Positions 36,202 through 45,500 of a DNA stretch of 60,113 nt are shown here, piece by piece. The first letter of the stretch is position 1, and each line of letters begins with the position of its first letter. The DNA is taken from positions 1-60,113 of the forward strand of contig DATIXJ010000073.1 in the NCBI GenBank assembly GCA_035518715.1. Direction: 5' to 3'. Position numbers and translations under genes: made by a program. The notes beneath the pieces are model-generated. The model was not told the origin of the DNA, made no database searches, and saw only the letters and a program-made list of their open reading frames with translations. Origin of the DNA: DATIXJ01 sp035518715. Its GTDB lineage: Bacteria; Bacteroidota; Ignavibacteria; UBA10030; SZUA-254.

Positions 36202-36588
36202 TCAGATATCCCGGATGACCATCTGCAGCTTGCTCCTCACTTCCTCCGCTACGGGCCGAATCTGTTCGTTGTTGATGAAAGCCGTCATCGACAGGGGGTC
36301 AAATGCGGCGACCCTTGTATTACGCTCTTTGCGGTAAATGATAACATTGCAGGGCAGCAGGAGGCCGACATCTGTCTCCGCCTGCAATGCCTTGTAGGCG
36401 AACCGGGGATTGCACGCTCCGAGAATGACATACTCGCCAACATCTGTATCCAGCTTCTTCTTCAGCGTGTCCTGCACGTCGATTGTCGTGAGTATTCCAA
36501 AACCTTCACGTTGGAGGAGTGTGGTGACTTTTTGGATTGCCTCGCTGAACCCCAATGAGGTTTCCTTGGAGATTGCGTAGTGCATCAT
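36202..36588 (-). CDS. DUF302 domain protein
   Basis: The 128-residue cytoplasmic protein matches the DUF302 family over its whole length (FSEAIQKVTTLLQREGFGIL, DVGEYVILGACNPRFAYKAL, GLLLPCNVIIY, AAFDPLSMTAF). The fold is known but the function is not; members often sit with thioredoxin, rhodanese or sulfur-metabolism genes, as here. It is the last gene of the minus-strand redox cluster, 34 bases after the rhodanese gene. The start may be either of two adjacent ATG codons (36588 or 36585). A conserved Cys lies in each of GACNPR and LPCN, as expected for the family. Confidence 0.88.
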   Translation of the reverse strand: MMHYAISKETSLGFSEAIQKVTTLLQREGFGILTTIDVQDTLKKKLDTDVGEYVILGACNPRFAYKALQAETDVGLLLPCNVIIYRKERNTRVAAFDPLSMTAFINNEQIRPVAEEVRSKLQMVIRDI

Positions 36589-36622
36589 TGTATTCCGGAA
36601 AAGTTGTTCAAGGAGTACAATC

Positions 36623-37021
36623 CTACCTTTGCTGTCTCAGTTGTTGATAATTCCACTCTGAAATTCCGCCGCTCAGGTTGGCTACGGTGAAACCCTTCTT
36701 CTTCAGAAGAAGAGCAGCCGATATGCTCCGGCTCCCGCTTTGGCAGTAGCAAAGGATCCGGCGTTCCCTGTATCGTTCGAGTTCCTTCAATCTGTCGCGG
36801 AGCTCGTGAAGGGGAATATGAACCGATCCGCGAATGTGGCCTTCCCGGTGCTCGCGCACAGTTCTCACGTCGAGAAGAACAAGAGAACCGTGTTTGATCT
36901 CCTCTGCGGTAAGTTCCCTGGGATGAACCTGCATCATCGATCGCTTCCGCAGGGACAACCTCACGGCAAGTGTGAGCAGAATGACGACTGCCCCGAGTAT
37001 GAGTATGAGAGAGCTGCTCAT
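36623..37021 (-). CDS. Membrane-anchored rhodanese-like sulfurtransferase
   Basis: A 132-residue protein with an N-terminal membrane anchor (about 4-24) and a single rhodanese domain (about 32-130). The active-site loop is CQSGSRS with catalytic C93, and DVRTVREHREGHIRGSVHIP is the usual substrate-side motif. Rhodaneses carry persulfide sulfur; tethering to the membrane suggests handling of sulfane sulfur at the inner membrane face. It lies 30 bases after the FmdB-type gene and 34 bases before DUF302 in the same transcription unit. Confidence 0.9.
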   Translation of the reverse strand: MSSSLILILGAVVILLTLAVRLSLRKRSMMQVHPRELTAEEIKHGSLVLLDVRTVREHREGHIRGSVHIPLHELRDRLKELERYRERRILCYCQSGSRSISAALLLKKKGFTVANLSGGISEWNYQQLRQQR

Positions 37022-37051
37022 GTCTTCAGATGATACGGCAGTCCCAACCTC

Positions 37052-37270
37052 TCAGTTGAGACCGCACGATCCGCCGGCACAACAGCTCCCGGCATTTGAC
37101 GCCGCACGGTTTCCGGACCTGCCTATTGCAACCGCCGGCGCGGACATCAGGCGCTTGTGGTCCTTTGACCCGCATGATGGACAAACAACATCGTCCTTGA
37201 CCTCTCGTGTAAGGTGCAGGATGTCGAACTTCGTCCCGCACTTTTTGCATTCATAATCGAATGTGGGCAT
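37052..37270 (-). CDS. FmdB-family zinc-ribbon protein
   Basis: The 72-residue protein has the FmdB/CxxC_CxxC_SSSS signature: MPTFDYECKKCGTKFDI, then VVCPSCGS, four cysteines forming one zinc ribbon (residues 8, 11, 30 and 33). A Ser/Cys/Gly-rich tail ends CCAGGSCGLN, a possible additional metal or redox site. The name comes from a putative regulator beside formamidase genes, but the family is usually annotated only as a regulatory zinc ribbon. It sits 15 bases after the OsmC gene in the redox cluster. Confidence 0.85.
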   Translation of the reverse strand: MPTFDYECKKCGTKFDILHLTREVKDDVVCPSCGSKDHKRLMSAPAVAIGRSGNRAASNAGSCCAGGSCGLN

Positions 37271-37285
37271 ACGTTACCTTTCTGA

Positions 37286-37738
37286 TCAATCCGCTGGCAT
37301 TGGCACGGCTTCATGCCGTGGTTCAATCCGGTAGGAGTGTGTAATGTGTACCGCCGGGTTGAGCATCGCCGAGACCGAGCAATATTTGGTTGTTGAGAGT
37401 TCGATGGCGCGCTCCACATCTGAAGGCTCGATTCCCTGTCCGAAGAAGACATACTCGATATGGATATCTGTGAAGACCTGCGGATGCTCTTCTTTCACGT
37501 TTCCCGAAAGATGAATCTCGACATTATCGACAGAGGACTTCTTCTTCCTCAGGATGGGGATAACGTCGCTTGCTGTGCATCCCCCGAGCGCCATGAGAAG
37601 GAGCTCCTTCGGGCTGGATGCGGCATTGCTGCCTCCGAAGAGGGGTCCGCCGTCCATCATCACCCAGTGGCCGGAATCTGATTTGCCTGCCAGCGTTATT
37701 CCCCGGAGCTGCTTCACCAGAGCTTTCTTGAGCGGCAT
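37286..37738 (-). CDS. OsmC/Ohr-family peroxiredoxin-like protein
   Basis: The 150-residue protein belongs to the OsmC superfamily, closest to the YhfA-like branch. It has the SSPKELLLMALGGCTASD motif with C54 and a second cysteine, C120, in TKYCSVSAML. These two thiols reduce organic hydroperoxides or bind sulfane sulfur in family members, as a homodimer in the cytoplasm. The gene lies 9 bases after thioredoxin, a likely electron donor, which supports a thiol-based detoxification role. The substrate cannot be read from the sequence. Confidence 0.88.
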   Translation of the reverse strand: MPLKKALVKQLRGITLAGKSDSGHWVMMDGGPLFGGSNAASSPKELLLMALGGCTASDVIPILRKKKSSVDNVEIHLSGNVKEEHPQVFTDIHIEYVFFGQGIEPSDVERAIELSTTKYCSVSAMLNPAVHITHSYRIEPRHEAVPMPAD

Positions 37739-37747
37739 GATGGGCTC

Positions 37748-38095
37748 CTATCCGTTCACCGGGGCAGGAGCGAGATGCTTTTCGAAAAGCTCCTTGAGCA
37801 TCTTCTTTGGAGCAGCCCCAATCATTCCATCGACCGGTTTCCCGTCCTTGAATATGACAAGCGTCGGTATGCTCATAATTCCGTACGCGGCGGATGTCCG
37901 CGGGTTTTCGTCGGTATTGAGCTTCACGAGCTTGATCCTGTCGGCGTATTCCGGCGCAAGCTCTTCCAGAACCGGACCTACCATCCTGCACGGTCCGCAC
38001 CAGGGGGCCCAGAAATCGACCAGCGTCGGTATTGAGGAATCGAGAACTTCTTTCTTAAATGTGGCGTCAGTCGCCACGGTAATATTCTTATTCAT
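37748..38095 (-). CDS. trxA: Thioredoxin
   Basis: A 115-residue thioredoxin with the WCGPC active site (C33, C36), buried D27, the cis-proline loop SIPTLVIFKDG and the usual length plus a short C-terminal extension. It lacks a signal peptide, so it acts in the cytoplasm as a disulfide reductant. It lies 23 bases after the DUF2892 gene and 9 bases before OsmC. Its place downstream of an ECF sigma/anti-sigma pair recalls thiol-stress regulons in which thioredoxin is a main target. Confidence 0.93.
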   Translation of the reverse strand: MNKNITVATDATFKKEVLDSSIPTLVDFWAPWCGPCRMVGPVLEELAPEYADRIKLVKLNTDENPRTSAAYGIMSIPTLVIFKDGKPVDGMIGAAPKKMLKELFEKHLAPAPVNG

Positions 38096-38118
38096 GTGTG
38101 GTTACTCCTCTGCGAATG

Positions 38119-38322
38119 TTATTGTCGGGATTTAGAGGTGATGCCGCAGATGCCGTAGAGAGGGCACACTCCCACGATTGCGGTTACGAGGAGGACGATC
38201 GCCACGAGACCGAGAAGGGCTGCCGTGCTGCCGGAGATAGTTCCGGAGAAATAGAGAACGGCGATGCCGGCAACAGCGGCGAATCGTACGACCTTATCAA
38301 CTTTTCCAACGTTCTTGCTCAT
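38119..38322 (-). CDS. DUF2892 small inner-membrane protein
   Basis: The 67-residue protein has two hydrophobic segments (about 14-30 and 35-52) and the DUF2892/YgaP-C signature MSKNVGKVDKVVRFAAVAG with VGVCPLYGICGI. Such segments often follow rhodanese domains or accompany sulfur-transfer genes; one role suggested for the YgaP type is export of thiocyanate or related sulfur species, which remains unproved here. The ATG at 38322 is chosen over 38346 because GGAGG lies about 8 bases upstream. It is the first gene of the thioredoxin run. Confidence 0.85.
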   Translation of the reverse strand: MSKNVGKVDKVVRFAAVAGIAVLYFSGTISGSTAALLGLVAIVLLVTAIVGVCPLYGICGITSKSRQ

Positions 38323-38447
38323 CCTTACGACCTCCAATACATTCATGTGAAGAAATCAGTCTGTTCACTAGTATGATGCACGAATTCAGAAAAGGATTCG
38401 CAAGGGAACAGGAACTTTCGAGCAGGGAAGATAATTACTTCTATTGA

Positions 38448-38684
38448 TCAGATTTTGAGGATTTTCAAGAGTTTTGTGTGAGCATCCCGGGATAACGTTG
38501 GCGTCGGATACTTCCTGTACAGCGCGATCGTTTCCTTCAAATTATCCAGATAGATTTTGCAGTTCTCACATCCATCAAGGTGGTTCCTCACCTCGCGGCA
38601 TTGCGGCGAATCGATGTCCTCGTCGAGATTATTACAAATAAATCTGAATGCTTTTCTGCACCGGATATGAGGGTCCCGTTTCAT
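38448..38684 (-). CDS. Zinc-finger anti-sigma factor (ZAS/zf-HC2 type)
   Basis: The 78-residue cytoplasmic protein has the zinc anti-sigma pattern: C9, then H35-x3-C39-x2-C42 (NHLDGCENC), with extra cysteines C17 and C29. There is no membrane segment, so it is a soluble anti-sigma factor of the RsrA/ChrR-like class. In such proteins oxidation of zinc-bound thiols releases the sigma factor. Its start overlaps the sigma gene stop by four bases (ATGA), which indicates translational coupling and a matched pair. Redox sensing is inferred from the motif and the neighbours. Confidence 0.87.
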   Translation of the reverse strand: MKRDPHIRCRKAFRFICNNLDEDIDSPQCREVRNHLDGCENCKIYLDNLKETIALYRKYPTPTLSRDAHTKLLKILKI

Positions 38685-39271
38685 GTGGTCATGTATTCCT
38701 GTAATTGTTCCCGGAGAAACACGCGTGCCCGCCGGAGCCGGGATTTTACCGCGGGAATGCTGAGTTCGGTGATCTTTGCAGTCTCCTCTGCCGATTGACC
38801 TTCGACGTCGCGGAGGATAAAGACAAGACGGTAATCCACGGGGAGTTTTTGGATTGCCTCATCCATGATCTGTCGCAGTTCAGACGAAATGGTCTCGTCG
38901 AGCGGAGTATTCTTCCATGCAGGAAGTGTCGTCGATGCAGCGTCTTCATGGGTGTGTTCCGGCATGACGGGCTCGCCGATGGGGACCGAGGATTGCTCGA
39001 GTTTTCCGCGCCGTCGCTTCATGAGGCAGTTCTTTGCCACAATGCTATAGAGCCATGTGCTGAACTTTGATCGTCCATCGAACTGGTTGAGTTTACGGAA
39101 GACACTGATGAATGTATCCTGGAGTGTCTCTTTGGCGTATTCCTCGTTCCTGCACACCTTGAAGGCAAACCCGTAGACGAGATTTTCGTTTGTGCGGAGA
39201 ATTTCCTGAAACGCTTCCTTATCTCCCCGTTTCGCTCTTTCCAGGAGGAACGTCTCCGGAATATCAGTCAT
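38681..39271 (-). CDS. ECF-type RNA polymerase sigma factor
   Basis: The 196-residue protein has sigma region 2 (about 10-85; YGFAFKVCRNEEYAKETLQDTF, KFSTWLYSIVAKNCLMKRRR), a linker of about 35 residues, and region 4 with a helix-turn-helix (about 135-190; LPVDYRLVFILRDVEGQSAE, ELSIPAVKSRLRRAR). This is the standard ECF layout without region 3. It is co-translated with the anti-sigma factor and followed by thiol and sulfur-handling genes, its likely regulon. It lies 41 bases after the M1 aminopeptidase gene on the same strand. No typical ECF-type -35/-10 pair was identified with confidence before the DUF2892 gene. Confidence 0.93.
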   Translation of the reverse strand: MTDIPETFLLERAKRGDKEAFQEILRTNENLVYGFAFKVCRNEEYAKETLQDTFISVFRKLNQFDGRSKFSTWLYSIVAKNCLMKRRRGKLEQSSVPIGEPVMPEHTHEDAASTTLPAWKNTPLDETISSELRQIMDEAIQKLPVDYRLVFILRDVEGQSAEETAKITELSIPAVKSRLRRARVFLREQLQEYMTT

Positions 39272-39312
39272 CTTGACCCGCGCCTTCGTTGAATGGACTC
39301 GTTAGTTCGCGT

Positions 39313-42168
39313 TTATTTCATTAGGAGCAGTTTTCCGGTCTGAACGTACATTTCTGCCGGGTGGTCGAGGTCATACGCTTCGAGCCGGCAGAAATAGACG
39401 CCGGATGCAACCCTGGCAGCATTCCACACATATTCATACCGCCCAGCTTCCTGTATCCCATCGGTGACCGTCGCAACGGTCATGCCGAGCAGATCAAAGA
39501 CAAGGAGACGGACCTGGCTTCGGGAAGGGAGATCATACCGCAACGTTGTTGTCGGGTTGAACGGATTGGGATATGCCGCCTGAAGAAGATACGATGTCGG
39601 AATATCTCCTGCGGAATTATTGTCTCCCGATGGCGGTGCCGGCGGAAGCTCGGAAATGGGTACAATCCGGATCGCGCGCGTTGCTATGGCGTGCACCGAA
39701 GTATCCCGTGCGAGTATGAGAGCCCCATCCCCCGTGGATTTCACCCAATATCCGCGTCCGGGAAAGAGAGTATCAGTCACGTTGTAGGTTCCGTCATAGC
39801 CGAAAAAATTGCTCGTAACGAGACCGTCGGGGATGGAGACAATGGATGGCGCGGGAACCGGCGATGAGATCGATCCGATCAGGTTCCATCCCGTCGCAAC
39901 CGGCAGCGTGTCGGCCTCCACGATTTCACCGCCCTGCACCACCGGTGAGTTATCCCTGAGTCTGATCCAGTATCCGGCCCCGATCTTCATCGTATCATTC
40001 AAGACATAATTTGATCCCGGACTATAGGAAAATGCTCTCGACGCGGTGGTCGGAAAAATTGAGCCCACTCTCATGTCCGGCAGGCTGAACGCGGCGGATA
40101 CCATATTCCAGCGCGGGCCGGAAAAGTTCAGCAGGATCGAATCGGCACCGGTTCCTGAAATGTCAATCGAATCCGGAGAGGTAAGACCGTTGTGGGTAAA
40201 AACGATATGTCCTGATTTCGGTCCCGGGGATGTTGGATGGAATGCGATGAAAAAGATCCCTGCTCCTCCATTCTGCTGGATGACGGCAGTTGCGGGAGAA
40301 ACGCTGAACTCGGGATTTGTTGAAGTTGCAGAAGTGATGCCGAGAACGCTGGTTCCGGTATTCGTGATGAGCAGCGTAACCGTATGGGACAAACCGGTGA
40401 CCACCGGTCCGAAATTCAGAACTGAGGTCGACGGATTGAAAACAGCCCCGGAGAAGTCCTTGAGTATCCATCCCGCAGGATCGAGCTGGACGGTGTTCGG
40501 AAGTTGCGGCACGTGACAGGTGAAGGTCTGGTTCGACGAGTCGTTGAAAAATGTTATCGTCGTGTCACCGTCTGCCCCGAGAATCTTGAAATCAATCGGC
40601 ATCGTGAAGTACGAGGGATTGGAGGTGCCTGTTGACTGACTGAGCACGATTGTCACCTTGTACCCTCCGGAGTCGGGGCGTGATGACCAGGAATAGGCGT
40701 AGTGCGGGTAGTTCATGCCATAAATCCACTCGTTGAAAAAGTAGGAGAGGTTCTTTCCGGATGTCGATTCGCACACGCTCTCGAAATCCGACGTCGAGGC
40801 GGTATTGAACCGGAGCGCTGGGTTCTGCGCGTAATTGTACATCGCATGGAAGAATACGGAATCTCCCAAAACATGACGCAACATGTGCAGGACGATTGCG
40901 CCCTTGGCGTACACACGGTTCCAGTCAAAGAGCGACCCGACGTTGTCACTGTCGGGAACAGCCACGCTCCCCGAAGCCGCTTTGGCTGAGACCATATCGG
41001 ATTGCACAAGTGATGAATAATTGCCTTCGCCGTATTTCTGCTCTTCATAGACGATCTCGCAATACGTTGCAAAGCCCTCGTTGAGCCAGACATCGGGCCA
41101 TGTCCTGCAGGTGATCATGTCGCCAAACCACTGATGCGCAAGCTCGTGCATCGCGATGCTCTCGTCGAAGCAGCAGATCGAGGTCATCGTCTGATGTTCC
41201 ATCCCGCCGCCCCAGCCGAATTCCGAGTGACCGTATTTCTCGTCGTAAAACGGGTACAAGCCGAAGAGACGCGAATAGATCTGCAGGCCGTCGAGCACAC
41301 GCGGGAGCATTGTCGTGGCCGTCGAGAGGTCCTCGGGGAGGACGTAGTTGAGAACCGGCATCGAATCCGCAGGTGTGGAATGGAAGTAATTGACGAACTG
41401 GGAATAGTTCGTGATCGCAACGGAGATAAGATACGTGCTGATCGGATGACGTTCCTGCCAGTGAGTGGTCGACGTCCCGTCGCCATTGTTGGTGATGCTC
41501 ATCAGCTTGCCGTTCGAACCGACCTTGAACGAGGAATCACAGGTCACATACATATCCGAAGAATCTGCCTTGTCCGTCGGATGATCCTTGCACGGCCACC
41601 AGTCCTTTGCGCCGTACGGCTCACTGAGCGACCAGATCCATGGGGTAGACGAGTGTGCCGAGAACTCGAAGCTGCCGAAGCCGCTTGATCCTGGGACTCC
41701 CTGATAATAAATCTCGACAACGATGAGCTCCCCGCTGTTGTATGCGTGATCGAGTGTGAGATCGAATGATGAGCTGTGCTGGACGAACGGGACGGCAACT
41801 CCCCCGGTTTTCACAGAGTCGATGGTGAGGGCATTCATCAGATCGAGCGTGATGCCCGTAAGGTTATTCTGCCGGCTCAACGCCTTGAGTACCACCCTGC
41901 CACGGAGATATTGGGGAGATGCGGTGATTTTCAAATCCAACAAGTAATACGAAACGTCGATCCGGTCCTCCGCGGTTACCCCGGAGGTGTTTCGGAGAAA
42001 TGCAGCGTTGTACCGGGAAAGTTCCGAATGAATCAGGCCCTTTTGTTCGGGAGAGAGAGCATGCTCCTGGGCATTCGCATACGTGCCGGCGATTGCCAGG
42101 ATAACTGCAATCAACAGTGACCGCAATGGTATATGTGCGGTGAATTTGTCACAAATTGGGTTCATCAT
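39313..42168 (-). CDS. T9SS-secreted M1-family aminopeptidase with WNL/GYW domain
   Basis: A 951-residue protein with a signal peptide (about 1-34, ...TYANAQ). An aminopeptidase N-like saddle domain (about 60-250) and the gluzincin catalytic domain (about 255-500) follow. Zinc ligands H341, H345 (HELAHQWFGD) and E364 (LNEGFATY) are in place; the exopeptidase motif reads GGMEH rather than GAMEN. After this come an ASH/HYDIN-like beta domain (about 565-675), the duplicated WNL/GYW domain (about 682-815), a Pro-rich linker and the T9SS tail (YPNPFNPTTTLRYDLPSRS, ending KLLLMK). It should cleave N-terminal residues from peptides outside the cell. Confidence 0.92.
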   Translation of the reverse strand: MMNPICDKFTAHIPLRSLLIAVILAIAGTYANAQEHALSPEQKGLIHSELSRYNAAFLRNTSGVTAEDRIDVSYYLLDLKITASPQYLRGRVVLKALSRQNNLTGITLDLMNALTIDSVKTGGVAVPFVQHSSSFDLTLDHAYNSGELIVVEIYYQGVPGSSGFGSFEFSAHSSTPWIWSLSEPYGAKDWWPCKDHPTDKADSSDMYVTCDSSFKVGSNGKLMSITNNGDGTSTTHWQERHPISTYLISVAITNYSQFVNYFHSTPADSMPVLNYVLPEDLSTATTMLPRVLDGLQIYSRLFGLYPFYDEKYGHSEFGWGGGMEHQTMTSICCFDESIAMHELAHQWFGDMITCRTWPDVWLNEGFATYCEIVYEEQKYGEGNYSSLVQSDMVSAKAASGSVAVPDSDNVGSLFDWNRVYAKGAIVLHMLRHVLGDSVFFHAMYNYAQNPALRFNTASTSDFESVCESTSGKNLSYFFNEWIYGMNYPHYAYSWSSRPDSGGYKVTIVLSQSTGTSNPSYFTMPIDFKILGADGDTTITFFNDSSNQTFTCHVPQLPNTVQLDPAGWILKDFSGAVFNPSTSVLNFGPVVTGLSHTVTLLITNTGTSVLGITSATSTNPEFSVSPATAVIQQNGGAGIFFIAFHPTSPGPKSGHIVFTHNGLTSPDSIDISGTGADSILLNFSGPRWNMVSAAFSLPDMRVGSIFPTTASRAFSYSPGSNYVLNDTMKIGAGYWIRLRDNSPVVQGGEIVEADTLPVATGWNLIGSISSPVPAPSIVSIPDGLVTSNFFGYDGTYNVTDTLFPGRGYWVKSTGDGALILARDTSVHAIATRAIRIVPISELPPAPPSGDNNSAGDIPTSYLLQAAYPNPFNPTTTLRYDLPSRSQVRLLVFDLLGMTVATVTDGIQEAGRYEYVWNAARVASGVYFCRLEAYDLDHPAEMYVQTGKLLLMK

Positions 42169-42309
42169 TTCTATCTTTGATGAGTTTTGATACGCCGCAA
42201 TGGCGGAAAAATGAGTTTTGGAGAACGCGCAGGAACGGTGAGTATCTGATGATCAGGTGTCGTTGCAGAACGCAACGAGGGAGACGTATGGGAATGCAGA
42301 TTCCCGGAT

Positions 42310-42340
42310 TAAAAGTACAAAATGGGGGATGAAAAATCAA
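42310..42340 (-). promoter_or_regulatory. Promoter of the M1 aminopeptidase gene
   Basis: On the minus strand TTGATT (42340-42335), 17 bases, then TACTTTTA (42317-42310). The leader is about 135 bases. Confidence 0.55.
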
Positions 42341-42430
42341 CGGTTCCGGTGCTAAACCGAAGCGAACTTCGGGTATTCATGAAGTGATAGGATATGATCA
42401 ATCCGATCTCGGTCGCTTTGATTCTGGAGG

Positions 42431-42461
42431 TTGATTGTTTCCCGAATTCCGCGTACTTTTG
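42431..42461 (+). promoter_or_regulatory. Bacteroidota-type promoter of the 42538-46107 gene
   Basis: TTGATT (42431-42436), 17 bases, then TACTTTTG (42454-42461), an exact TAnnTTTG match. The leader is about 70 bases and contains GGAGGTG 9 bases before the ATG. Confidence 0.65.
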
Positions 42462-42537
42462 AGCTGAAATCCATCCTCCCCGCATTTGACGATCGGGTAA
42501 TCTCCAAACCTCAGACAGAAAATGGAGGTGTCATCGT

Positions 42538-45500
42538 ATGTTCAAGAGATTCTGTAACCTCGCCATCGTATCCGCCGCATTCTGTTTCTCCATCGTTCTC
42601 ATCCGTCATTCACCGAACTTTACGGGAAACGAGCGAAACCACGAACGGGAAGACCGCTCGGGAGCACTCGCGGCACTCAACTACTGGACTGCAATGCGGG
42701 CATACCCAAACCATGACATCCCTTCTTCGAGTTACTACCGTGCATACCGTCAGGAAATGGCAAGCAGGAAAGCTCTTGATCGGACGGTGAGTTCGTCGAA
42801 TATCTGGGAGCCGATCGGTCCGACCAATCTGCACGGCAGATGCCTGAGCGTTGCATTGAATCCGTTGAATCCGGGTACTGTCTATCTCGGCACAGCAAGC
42901 GGCGGCTTATGGCGCTCGTACACCGGTGGTCTCGGCGGTGACTGGCTGCAGGTGCCGCTCGGCTATCCTGCGCTCGGCGTTTCTGCAATCGTAATCGATC
43001 CGACCGACACGAATACGATCTATATCGGCACCGGCGAAGTGTACAGATACCAGGGAGCGTATGGCGGGCTGGTGGTGCGGACAACCAGAGGAAGCTACGG
43101 GATCGGCATTCTCAAGTCGACCGACGGCGGCACGACGTGGACGAAGAGTCTCGACTGGTCCTACAGTCAGGAACGCGGCATTCAGCGGCTTGCCATAAAT
43201 CCGATGAATCCTCTGACGCTTCTCGCTGCCACTTCGGAAGGAATCTATGAAACGTGGGACGGCGGTAGTACGTGGACAAATGTGTATCCCGCTGAAATGG
43301 CAGAGGACATCATCATCGACCCCGCCGACACCGCTTTTGTGCTTGCGTCGATTGGCAACTTCGGAGTCAACCCGTACATCCTGCGCTCTCCAGACGGTGG
43401 AACGACGTGGTTCGGGACGACGGGCATACCGACGTTTACGGGGAAGGCACTGATCTGCGCCTGTCTCAACGATCCGAACTACGTCTATGCAAGCATTTCC
43501 GACAGCACCGGCGGAACAGGAGGATTGTGGAGGTCAACGGACTTTGGAATGTCGTGGACAGAGGTCAGCAGCAGCAATACCAACCCGATCTACGGCACGC
43601 CGGGGAGCGGCCAGGGATGGTACTCGCATTTTGTTGTCGTCAGCCCAAGTGATCCGAATACGGTGATCCAGAACAGCGTCAGCAGCAGCAAGTCAGTCGA
43701 CGGAGGAGTCACGTTCTCCTATCCCGGATCCAATTATGCGGATAACCACTCGTACGCGTTTCACCCCACGGATCCCAATATCGTCTACGTCGTGAATGAT
43801 GACGGGATCTACCGCTCGACCGACTTTGGCAGCACCTACGAGGACGTCGGAGCCGGATTACAGACCGGGCAGTTCTATGCCGGCTTTTCATGCTCAACCA
43901 CAGACTCGCTAATGGCGATTGGTCAGTCACAGGATCACATTCCCGGGTACCGCTATCTCGGATCGATGGTATGGGATCATGGTACCGTTTCCGATGAGGT
44001 GGGATGGACAGCAATCGATCCGACAAATGATAATATCCAGTATTGCGATAACCGGTTTGGTGAGTCGATGCTCAAGTCTGTCGACCGCGGAGCGAGTTTT
44101 TCATACATCTACGGCTTCAGCGGCGTTGGCAGCTGGAATACGCCGTTCGCCCTTGCTCCTTCAAACACGCAGGTGCTCTATTTCTGCGACAGCAAGATGT
44201 ACAAGAGCACGACCGGAGGAACATCGTGGCAGGTGCAGAACGGCGGGATCCCGATGGACAGCAGCAATACGGCTCTCTCCATCGCCGTGGCACCGACAAG
44301 CCAGGATACCGCGATCGTCAGCATGGCGCCGATCTATCACCGTGCGCGTCTCTATCGCACCACCAACGGCGGCACCAACTGGGACGACGTGACCGGCACA
44401 ACTCCTGACCGTTATCCCATCGATCTGGCAATTGATCCGAAGGATTCCAGGACAATGTATGTAACGTTTGGAGGTTTCGGGTCGGGTCATGTGTTCAGAA
44501 CCAGCGACGCGGGATCAAGCTGGACAGATCTTACGGGTACGCTTCCCGATGTCCCCACGACTGCAATTGCCATCGATCCTTCAAACACGAACAACCTCTA
44601 CGCCGGGAACGACTTTGGTGTTTATCTTTCGACGGATCGGGGATCAACCTGGGCTCCTTTCAGCATCGGGCTTCCGGATGCGGTTATCGTCGCCGATCTT
44701 GTCGTCTCACCCTCGAATCACGCTATCCGTGTCGTAACACACGGCAACGGGGTCTACGAACGAAAGCTCTATGACGGAACTGCAATCCCGACATTCGATT
44801 ATCATACGCTCGCGCTGAATTATCCCTCCGATGGTTCAATGATACCACAAACTCCGCCGCTGACCGGCATCAAAGCATCGTTTGAGAATGTCGGGACTCA
44901 GGCACAGACAGATTCATTCAACGTGAAATACCGGATACTCCACAATAACACGGAAGTGTATTCATCACTCAAAAAAATCGGTGGCCTCAGAGTGGGCCAG
45001 ACCAAGATCGTGACGTTTGATGATGCATTCGCTCCGCCGGATACCGGGACGTTCACCCTGCAGGCAATCTCGCTTGCCGGAGATCAGGATCCCACGAACG
45101 ATACGGCCGCAGGAAGAGTCATCGTCGTTTCGGCATCGAGAGTGGCGGGTTGGAAGGTTACCAAAGGAAACTGCCCGTACACGGAAATTATCGGAGGCTC
45201 GCCGGGACCGGTAGGGGATGATGTCCAGATGCGCGTGCCGCTGCCATTCGCATTCATGTACGACAGTTATCCGTACGATTCCGTTCAGATCAGCACGAAC
45301 GGATGGATGGAGCTGGGAACCGGAACCGAGGGAACACTTCGCGGGTTATCAACGGGCGGACAGGTCGGGGGATTTTTCAGTCCCGAACTCGCGTCAACAA
45401 ATCATCCGACGAAAGTTCTCGGTGCCTGGTTCACGGATCTTGCAACAGGGTCGACCGGAACCATCACCTATGCGACGCAGGGAACTGCGCCCAACAGGAC

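Larger units (their letters stand above)
42169..42537. other. Divergent intergenic region with two promoters
   Basis: About 370 bases between divergent T9SS-cargo genes. It holds one promoter for each direction (42310-42340 minus, 42431-42461 plus), 90 bases apart, and no gene. Confidence 0.6.
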
